A DNA stretch of 12,125 nt, taken from an uncultured Thermoleophilia bacterium. Lineage in GTDB: Bacteria; Actinomycetota; Thermoleophilia; UBA2241. Below the pieces are notes generated by a model. It saw only the letters and a list, made by a program, of their open reading frames with translations. It made no database searches and was not told the origin of the DNA. Of the stretch, positions 6,840 through 12,125 are shown in pieces. Position 1 is the first letter of the stretch. Each line of letters starts with the position of its first letter. The position numbers and the translations under genes were made by a program. The stretch spans positions 1 to 12,125 of the forward strand of contig CAIWHY010000553.1 of assembly GCA_903912585.1 (NCBI GenBank), given 5' to 3'.

Positions 6840-7901
6840 ATGTCTGCCGTGCCCGCTGAGGATCAGCCGCGTGCGCTCGTGATCGCCAATCCCGCGGCCG
6901 GCCGCGGGCGCACCGGGCGAGAGCTCGGTCACCTGCTCGCCGCCGTGCGCGCAGCGGTGGGTCCGCTCGACGTCGTCGAGACCACGGCAGCCGGCGACGC
7001 ATCACGGCTCGCCGCCGCCGCCGGCGGCGACCGGCGCCCGCTGGTGATCAGCGTCGGCGGCGACGGCACGCTCAGCGAGATCGTCGACGGGCTGATGCGG
7101 GCGACGCACGACGCCGCGGGCGCGTCCCCCGGCGCCGCGGCAGCGCGCGGCGCCGGCGCGGCGGAAGGCAGCGCCCGGTACTCCCGTTCGGCGGCGATGC
7201 CGTGCATCGGCTTCGTCGCCACCGGCACCGGCGGCGACTTCGGGCGCACGCTCGGCATCCCCGGAGGCACCGCCGACCACATCGCCGTGCTCGCCGCCGG
7301 GGCCGAGCGCACCATCGACGCCGGCCGCGCGAGCTTCACCGGCGGCGACGGCCGGCCGCGCGAGCGCTGGTGGATCAACGTGCTCACGGCCGGCGTCGGG
7401 GGCCTCGTCGACCGCTACGCGGCCACGGCGCCGGCGTTCCTGAGCGGACGCCTCTCCTACGCCCAGGCCACGCTGCGCGGCATCGTCATGTGCCGGCGCG
7501 TGCGCCTGCGCTGCCGCGCCGTCCTGCCAGGCGGGGAGGCCGTCGAGCGCGTCGTCGACTCGCACGCCGTCGTCGTCTGCAACGGGCAGACCTTCGGCGG
7601 CGGCATGAACATCGCGCCCATGGCGCGTCCGGACGACGGGTTGCTGGAGGTGATCGTCCTCGAGACGCGCACGCGCCTGCGCCTGATCGCCAAGCTCGGC
7701 ACCGTGTACAAGGGGACCCACCTGCGCGAGCCCGGCGTGAGCCACTTCAGCTGCCGCTCGCTCGAGCTCACGCCGCTTCAGTCGGGGCCTGCCGGACGAC
7801 ACCTCTTCCCCCTCGACGTCGACGGCGACGCGCTCGGCGACGTCCCGCTCGCGGTCAGCGTCGTCCCGGGAGCTTTGAGGGTGCGCGCGCCCAGCCGTTG
7901 A
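6840..7901 (+). CDS. Diacylglycerol kinase / YegS-like lipid kinase
   Basis: A 353-residue protein of the diacylglycerol kinase catalytic (DAGK_cat, COG1597) family, which phosphorylates a lipid hydroxyl with ATP. Motifs in order are NPAAGRGR (17-24, nucleotide site), GGDGTLSEIVDG (73-84, the catalytic GGDGT), GTGGDFGRTLG (129-139, normally GTxNDFxR, with Gly here in place of Asn), a C-terminal lipid-kinase domain with NGQTFGGGMNIAPMARPDDG (248-267), and DVDGD (326-330). Between GGDGT and GTGGDF sits an Ala/Gly-rich stretch of about 30 residues (90-120) that looks like an inserted flexible loop. The ATG at 6840 has no Shine-Dalgarno sequence, and the only in-frame codons between the acetyltransferase stop and this ATG include no better start, so translation may be coupled to the gene before it. 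Substrate could be diacylglycerol, undecaprenol or another lipid; the family does not decide this. Confidence 0.9.
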   Translation: MSAVPAEDQPRALVIANPAAGRGRTGRELGHLLAAVRAAVGPLDVVETTAAGDASRLAAAAGGDRRPLVISVGGDGTLSEIVDGLMRATHDAAGASPGAAAARGAGAAEGSARYSRSAAMPCIGFVATGTGGDFGRTLGIPGGTADHIAVLAAGAERTIDAGRASFTGGDGRPRERWWINVLTAGVGGLVDRYAATAPAFLSGRLSYAQATLRGIVMCRRVRLRCRAVLPGGEAVERVVDSHAVVVCNGQTFGGGMNIAPMARPDDGLLEVIVLETRTRLRLIAKLGTVYKGTHLREPGVSHFSCRSLELTPLQSGPAGRHLFPLDVDGDALGDVPLAVSVVPGALRVRAPSR

Positions 7902-7937
7902 GGCAGCACCCCGGACCATCGCACCGGCGCGCGGCTC

Positions 7938-10013
7938 TCAGTCAGGGATGACGAAGCCCTCTTCGCGGAACAGAGCGAGGCACGCGTCGCACACGCGGGC
8001 GTCGTAGCGCGCCCCGCTGCCGAGCGCGATCTCGTCGAGCGCGGCGGCGATGCCCAGGCCGGGGCGATAGGGCCGGTGGGACGACATCGCCTCCACGACG
8101 TCCGCCACCGCGAGCACGCGGCCGAACTCGCCGATCTCGTCGCCGGAGAGCCCGCCGGGGTACCCGCTGCCGTCGAGGCGTTCGTGGTGCTGCAGCACGG
8201 CCTCGGAGATGACGTCGGGCAGCTCGGCGGGCTTGAGCAGTTCCACGCCGGCCGTGCTGTGCGTCTTGACGATCGCGAACTCTGCCTCGCTCAGGCGGGA
8301 CGGTTTGCTGAGCAGCTCGGCGGGCACGACGATCTTGCCCAGGTCGTGGACGATCGCGGCGATGCGCAGGAGGCGGAGCCGCTCGCCTTCGATGCCGAGC
8401 CTGGCGGCGAGCGCCTCGGCGATGCTCGCGACCCGCCGTTCGTGCCCCGCCGTGTACGGGTCGCGAGCGCTGACGGCCGCCGACAGCGTCGCGACGGTCC
8501 GCTCCATGGCCTGTTCGAGGAGCGAGAGAGTCAGCCGGCCCTCCTCCATCGCCACGCGGCGCTCCTCCTCCACCGAGGTCGCGCGCCCGAGCACGCGGAA
8601 GACGGCCAGCTGGCTCGGCCGCGGCAGCGCGTCGATGTCGAAGACGGCGCAGAGGGCGCCGGCCGGGTGGTCCGCGGCGCGGACGGGGAAGGCGATGAAG
8701 GTACGGGCGCCGTACCGGGTGACGAGCGGCGACGTCTGCGCGTACGCGGACTGGTCGAGCCGCTCGACGATGCAGGCGTCGTCGCCTCCCGCGACGATGA
8801 CGTCGAGGCTGGGGCTGCCGGCGCCGGAGAGCCGCCGCGGCAGCTCGGCGGGCAGATGCCAGCCGGCGACCACGTCGAGGTCGGCGCCGGCCCGCCGCTC
8901 GTACATCACGAAGGAGGCGCCGAGCACGCTCCCGGCGGCGGCGCAGATGGCGCCGATGTTGCGCACGACGTCGGCGCCGAAGCTCAGGAAGCAGGCGCTG
9001 AGCGTCCTGACGTTGTCCTCGTCCCAGCGGTCCACCAGAAGCTTCGTGATCAGGTCGGCGACCAGGCTGAGCAGACCGGCGTGCTCCTCGGGCCACGAGT
9101 CGTTCTCGCGCTTGGCGCCCAGGGCGAGGAAGCCGATGAGCAGGCCGGCGTGCATCAGAGGATCGACGAGCACCGAGCGCAGGCCTTGGCGGGACCAGAG
9201 CTCGCGCTCCGCGGCCGCAGCCGCGGGCAGCAGCCCGACGTCCCCGACTTCCACCATGCGGCCCTCACGGAGCTGGCCGTGAAGCCACGGCAGCGAGTCG
9301 AGCGTCGCGACGTCCGCGCAGGGATGGACCTCGTCGTCCGCGCGCGTCCACTGCCGCGCCCAGTCGACGCTCGCTCGGTCGCCGGCCAGTTCGTGCATGC
9401 TGCAGAAGTCCACGCCGGTGGCGATGCCGATCTGCCGCAGCGCGTAGGCAAAGGCTTCGGCCGACGTCTCCGAGGAAGTGTCCACGAAGCGCGCGGCGAC
9501 GCCCGCGAGCATGGTCTCGATCTCTCGGCGCCCGTGCGCCGCGCCCCCCCTGTCGTGCGCCGCGGCAGGGCGGTTGACGAAGAGCGCCCAGGCCGCCAGG
9601 GCGGAGCCGTCGGCGGTTTCCGAGAACACGGGGCTCGCCACGACGTGCACGCGGCGACGTTCCCCGTCGCAGCAGCGCACGTACTCGTCGAACGTCCGCG
9701 TGCGGGCGGACTCGTCTCCGTGGATCCCGCGCACGTGGGTCTGCCAGTCGGGCATGAGGTCGTCCCAGACCGTCTCGAGCAGATCGTCCGCCTGCGCCCG
9801 AAGGAGCCGCAGCAACGGTTCGTTGGCGCCGAGGACGACGCCGTCGGCGGTGATCACGCCGAGCGGCTGGATGTCGGGGAGGTGGCTCACGACCTCGACG
9901 AGCCGGCGGATCTGGTCGCGGACCGCGTCCGGGACGGCGCCTGCGAGCCAGTCAGTATGTAGGAGCAGAGGTTCCACGCTCTGTGTATCGGCGGCCGGCG
10001 CGCCGAACTTCAC
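7938..10013 (-). CDS. PAS-GAF-GAF-HD-GYP protein, putative cyclic-di-GMP phosphodiesterase
   Basis: A 691-residue soluble sensor-effector. A PAS-like domain covers about 43-150, a low-complexity linker 150-163, two GAF-like domains about 165-325 and 335-480, a helical linker 483-505, and an HD-GYP domain 505-691. HD-GYP enzymes hydrolyse cyclic-di-GMP (some act on cGAMP) at a di- or tri-iron site. The metal and signature residues are present: H524 (AGHERR), H556-D557 (HDLGK), H585 (KTHS), HHERLDGSGYP (609-619, with GYP at 617-619), D638 (VADVVEAM) and RPYR (647-650). An active phosphodiesterase is therefore expected. The start is GTG at 10013 with only a weak purine-rich site (GAGCGCGAG) directly before it; a second in-frame GTG at 9977 would remove 12 residues. 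The gene is divergent from the TMEM175-type channel gene and convergent with the lipid kinase (36-base gap). A diguanylate cyclase lies one gene away. Confidence 0.92.
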   Translation of the reverse strand: MKFGAPAADTQSVEPLLLHTDWLAGAVPDAVRDQIRRLVEVVSHLPDIQPLGVITADGVVLGANEPLLRLLRAQADDLLETVWDDLMPDWQTHVRGIHGDESARTRTFDEYVRCCDGERRRVHVVASPVFSETADGSALAAWALFVNRPAAAHDRGGAAHGRREIETMLAGVAARFVDTSSETSAEAFAYALRQIGIATGVDFCSMHELAGDRASVDWARQWTRADDEVHPCADVATLDSLPWLHGQLREGRMVEVGDVGLLPAAAAAERELWSRQGLRSVLVDPLMHAGLLIGFLALGAKRENDSWPEEHAGLLSLVADLITKLLVDRWDEDNVRTLSACFLSFGADVVRNIGAICAAAGSVLGASFVMYERRAGADLDVVAGWHLPAELPRRLSGAGSPSLDVIVAGGDDACIVERLDQSAYAQTSPLVTRYGARTFIAFPVRAADHPAGALCAVFDIDALPRPSQLAVFRVLGRATSVEEERRVAMEEGRLTLSLLEQAMERTVATLSAAVSARDPYTAGHERRVASIAEALAARLGIEGERLRLLRIAAIVHDLGKIVVPAELLSKPSRLSEAEFAIVKTHSTAGVELLKPAELPDVISEAVLQHHERLDGSGYPGGLSGDEIGEFGRVLAVADVVEAMSSHRPYRPGLGIAAALDEIALGSGARYDARVCDACLALFREEGFVIPD

Positions 10014-10058
10014 CTCGCGCTCGTCTCACCCCACGGGGAGATGCGCCTGTGCGCCGTC

Positions 10059-10067
10059 TGGTACGCT
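10059..10067 (+). promoter_or_regulatory. Extended -10 promoter element (TGGTACGCT) of the channel gene
   Basis: TG at 10059-10060, one spacer base, then TACGCT (10062-10067) forms an extended -10 box, which can work without a good -35 box; none is visible. Transcription would begin at about 10074, exactly where an in-frame GTG lies, or 24 bases before the ATG at 10098. Confidence 0.45.
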
Positions 10068-10097
10068 GGGCCGGTGCACGACCTCCCCGAGGATCAG

Positions 10098-10763
10098 ATG
10101 GCCGCCGAGGACGAGCCGGGACGGCGGCGCGTGGACCGACTGCTCGCCGAGACCAGCCGCGTCGAGGCGTTCAGCGACGGCGTGTTCGCGATCGCCGCCA
10201 CCCTGCTCGTGCTGACCCTGACCGTTCCCACCGTGCGCGAAGCGGCGAGCGGGCGCCTCCTCTGGCACGAGCTGCTTCAGCGCTGGCCTACGTACTTCGC
10301 CTTCGTGGTCTCGTTCGTGAGCATCCTCGTCATGTGGGCCAGCCACCACAACATCTTCACCCTCATCCGCCGCGTCGACCACACGTTCCTGCTGATCAAC
10401 GGGGTGGTGCTGATGGGCGTCACCGTGATCCCTTTCTCCACCGAGCTCCTGGCCCAGCATCTCGGCCATCCCGGCGAGCACGTGGCCGCAGCCGTCTACA
10501 GCGGCGTCGCCCTGATCATCGCCCTCGGCTTCAACGCCCTCTGGTACTGGGCCCGCCGCGGCGAGCACCTGCTGGAGCCCGGCATCCCGGCGCGGACGAT
10601 GCGCCTGTTCACGCGCCAGTACGCGGTGGGCCCTCTGGTCTACCTGGCGGCGCTCGGCATCTCCTTCGTCAGCGCGTGGGGGAGCCTCGCCATCTTCGTC
10701 CTCGTCCTCGTCTTCTACGCGATCCCCACACCGGCCACCGCGCCGCTGGACGCCGAGGAGTGA
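10098..10763 (+). CDS. TMEM175-family (DUF1211) potassium channel
   Basis: A small membrane protein of the bacterial TMEM175 family, potassium-permeable channels that assemble from subunits with six transmembrane helices. The family signature RVEAFSDGVFAIAATLLVL (R followed by FSDGVFAIA, at residues 21-39) forms the first helix, which lines the pore. Further hydrophobic segments follow near 64-84, 96-117, 130-150, 178-192 and 194-210, with the HHN motif after the second. Length (222 residues) is normal for bacterial members. The start is chosen at ATG 10098 because GAGGA (10089-10093) stands four bases upstream. GTG at 10074 would add eight residues and coincide with the expected transcript start (leaderless); ATG at 10041 lies upstream of the -10 box and is unlikely. 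Divergent from the HD-GYP gene and convergent with the GGDEF gene. Ion selectivity and any gating by the neighbouring signalling proteins are not visible in the sequence. Confidence 0.9.
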   Translation: MAAEDEPGRRRVDRLLAETSRVEAFSDGVFAIAATLLVLTLTVPTVREAASGRLLWHELLQRWPTYFAFVVSFVSILVMWASHHNIFTLIRRVDHTFLLINGVVLMGVTVIPFSTELLAQHLGHPGEHVAAAVYSGVALIIALGFNALWYWARRGEHLLEPGIPARTMRLFTRQYAVGPLVYLAALGISFVSAWGSLAIFVLVLVFYAIPTPATAPLDAEE

Positions 10764-10781
10764 CGGTGGTGGCGCTGCCGC

Positions 10782-10801
10782 GGGCGCGCCGGATCGCGCC
10801 C
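10782..10801. terminator. Hairpin between convergent genes, candidate bidirectional terminator
   Basis: GGGCGCG (10782-10788) and CGCGCCC (10795-10801) pair perfectly around a six-base loop in the 42-base gap between the channel stop and the cyclase stop. There is no T-run on either strand, as is often the case for terminators in GC-rich actinobacteria. Its place between two converging stop codons is the main support. Confidence 0.5.
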
Positions 10802-10805
10802 TGCG

Positions 10806-11942
10806 TCAGGTGCCGAAGACGCTGACGCGGTCCTTGCCGAGGCTCTTGGACAGGTAGAGCGCCTTGTCGGCGCTCGAGAGCAGCTCCGCGGCGGTGTAGC
10901 CGCCGATCCCGATGCCGGCGACGCCGATGCTCACGGTCACGCGCGCCTCGCGCACGCCGGGCGCGCTCTCGAAGCGCCCGGCCGTGACCGCGGCACGGAT
11001 GCGCTCGGACACGTTGCGCGCGGCCGTCGGCTCGTTCCCCGCGGCGCGCGTCTGCGGCATGATCAGCGCGAACTCGTCGCCGCCGTAGCGTGCCACGACG
11101 TCCACGTCGTGGCGCGTGCAGTCGCGCAGCAGAACGGCCATGTCGGCGAGCAGGCGGTCCCCGCGAGGGTGACCCCAGCGGTCGTTGAACTGCTTGAAAT
11201 CGTCGACGTCGACGATCACCAGCGAGAGGTCGTCGCCGTAGCGGCGCGCCGTGGTGACCTGCTGGCGCAGGTGCTCGTTGAAGTGCCGGTGGTTGAAGAG
11301 GCCGGTGAGCCCGTCGGTCACGGCCTGCTCGGCCAGGAGCGCGTAGGCGCGGGCGTTGGCGATCGCGATCGCCGCCTGATCGGCGATCGCCTGAAGGACG
11401 CGCAGGTCGTCCTCGCTCCAGCGCCGGATGCGGCGGCTCTCGCCGACGTCGATGAGGCCGATCACCTCGCCCCTGCAGACGAGCGGGAGACTGGCGCTCG
11501 AGAGCTCTCCCCACTCGTCCATGTCGGCGAGCTCGGGCTCGCTCAGCGCCTCGTCGTCGCGGTACCAGATCGACGGCCGGCGCTCGCGCACGCACGCCTC
11601 GAGGTCGTGCCACTTCGCGCTGTCGTAGCTCGTGCCGATCCACTCGGTCGAGTCGATGTCGATCTCGGGCAGCTGGTGAAAGGCCACCACGACGAACTCG
11701 TCGCGGTCGAGGACGTAGTCGTAGATGTCACACCAGCCCGCGTCGAGCCGCTCCGTCACGAGACGCGTGATGAGGCCGAGCGTCTCCTCGAGATCGGTGC
11801 TCGCGGCGATGGCGGCGCTCGTCTCGAGCAGCACGCGATACTGCTTCACCAGCCGCTCGAGCGCCGTGATACGCGCCTGCGCGGCGGCCGCCGGCGCTCC
11901 CGGGCGGGCGGCTCTCCCTCTCTGCTGTGGGGCATCTCCCAT
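10806..11942 (-). CDS. GAF-GGDEF diguanylate cyclase
   Basis: A 378-residue cytoplasmic cyclase that should make cyclic-di-GMP from two GTP. An Ala-rich start and a short helical segment (24-48) lead to a GAF-like sensor domain (about 50-195), then a GGDEF domain (205-376). Key residues are DGLTGLFNHRHF (210-221), the metal-binding DVDDF (245-249), GHPRGDRLL (258-266), and the active-site loop RYGGDEFALIM (285-295, GGDEF intact). The inhibitory I-site RxxD, which should end six residues before GGDEF at D281, reads HDVD: the Arg is His at 278, with an Arg one place earlier. Product inhibition may therefore be weak or absent. The start is ATG 11942 because GGAGG stands five bases upstream; the open frame extends 39 codons further to GTG 12059 but with Arg/Gly-rich, non-conserved residues. 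Paired in the locus with an HD-GYP phosphodiesterase. Confidence 0.92.
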   Translation of the reverse strand: MGDAPQQRGRAARPGAPAAAAQARITALERLVKQYRVLLETSAAIAASTDLEETLGLITRLVTERLDAGWCDIYDYVLDRDEFVVVAFHQLPEIDIDSTEWIGTSYDSAKWHDLEACVRERRPSIWYRDDEALSEPELADMDEWGELSSASLPLVCRGEVIGLIDVGESRRIRRWSEDDLRVLQAIADQAAIAIANARAYALLAEQAVTDGLTGLFNHRHFNEHLRQQVTTARRYGDDLSLVIVDVDDFKQFNDRWGHPRGDRLLADMAVLLRDCTRHDVDVVARYGGDEFALIMPQTRAAGNEPTAARNVSERIRAAVTAGRFESAPGVREARVTVSIGVAGIGIGGYTAAELLSSADKALYLSKSLGKDRVSVFGT

Positions 11943-12125
11943 GTCGTCCTCCGTCGCGCCGGTCCCTCTGCGCCTCGACCCTTCTCTCGCCGCGTGGACC
12001 GTGGGACTTGAGGGTCGCGCGCAACGTCCACCGGCTCCGCTCACGTCACCGTCGCACAATCGACGGCCGCTCGCTAGTGTCGGCGGCCCATGCCCCCGTA
12101 CCGCCCAGATAGCCGCGCCGTCAGC
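11943..12125. other. Right-edge non-coding region upstream of the cyclase
   Basis: 183 bases upstream of the cyclase start. It should hold the cyclase promoter on the minus strand, but I cannot pick a convincing -10/-35 pair. A six-base inverted repeat (GTGGAC 11994-11999 and GTCCAC 12026-12031) with a 26-base loop is present and may be chance. No cyclic-di-GMP riboswitch is recognisable. The last 36 bases may begin a divergent gene. Confidence 0.4.
12090..12125 (+). CDS. Possible first 12 codons of a divergent gene (cut by the window edge)
   Basis: An ATG at 12090 opens a frame (MPPYRPDSRAVS) that runs to the window end without a stop. TAGTGT (12075-12080) ends nine bases before it and could be the -10 box of a near-leaderless promoter, like that of the acetyltransferase gene. 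Twelve codons are too few to recognise a family, and there is no Shine-Dalgarno sequence, so this is only a suggestion. Confidence 0.25.
   Translation, partial: MPPYRPDSRAVS

Noticed and set aside
9544..9550. A run of seven C bases inside the HD-GYP gene, in the PAS-GAF linker, as a possible phase-variation tract
   Set aside because: Seven bases is short for slippage control, the frame is intact, and such runs occur by chance at this GC content.
8076..9962. A plus-strand open frame of 628 codons opposite the HD-GYP gene
   Set aside because: Antisense shadow; the minus strand carries complete PAS, GAF and HD-GYP features.
11109..12011. A plus-strand open frame of 300 codons opposite the diguanylate cyclase
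   Set aside because: Antisense to the GAF-GGDEF coding sequence, with no domain features of its own.

Overview
This 12.1 kb window is very GC-rich chromosomal DNA from a free-living bacterium. The codon third positions are strongly G/C, GTG starts are frequent, at least one transcript looks leaderless, and GAF/SpoIIE, GGDEF and HD-GYP proteins are dense. Together these suggest an actinobacterium, perhaps a Thermoleophilia-like lineage; the lineage is inference from style and gene content, not from a marker gene. I see no rRNA, tRNA, CRISPR array, insertion sequence or phage gene. Coding density is high and the longest non-coding gap is about 210 bases.

Layout from left to right. (1) The 3' part of a plus-strand LarA-type nickel-pincer racemase/epimerase gene, cut by the left edge. 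(2) Three minus-strand genes in transcription order: an MttB-family (non-pyrrolysine) methyltransferase, an AlkD-type DNA alkylation repair protein 19 bases behind it, and, after a gap with its own promoter-like signal, a membrane-anchored triple-GAF SpoIIE/PP2C phosphatase. (3) Two plus-strand genes in the same reading frame, a GNAT acetyltransferase with a leaderless-type promoter and a diacylglycerol-kinase/YegS-like lipid kinase. (4) A minus-strand PAS-GAF-GAF-HD-GYP protein, a divergent plus-strand TMEM175-type potassium channel, and a minus-strand GAF-GGDEF diguanylate cyclase convergent with the channel. (5) A 183-base right-hand edge that may hold the first codons of another plus-strand gene.

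How the genes work together. The right half carries both a predicted maker (GGDEF) and a predicted breaker (HD-GYP) of cyclic-di-GMP on either side of a predicted K+ channel. With the GAF-SpoIIE phosphatase, three of the nine genes are multi-domain sensors that turn small-molecule or redox input into a signalling output. The left half is metabolic and repair: a 2-hydroxyacid racemase-like enzyme, a putative demethylase of a quaternary amine, and alkylated-base repair. Each family is recognisable. I see no clearly unprecedented system; the points most worth checking are the c-di-GMP/TMEM175 cluster, the lone MttB homologue coupled to AlkD, and the active-site differences in the LarA homologue.
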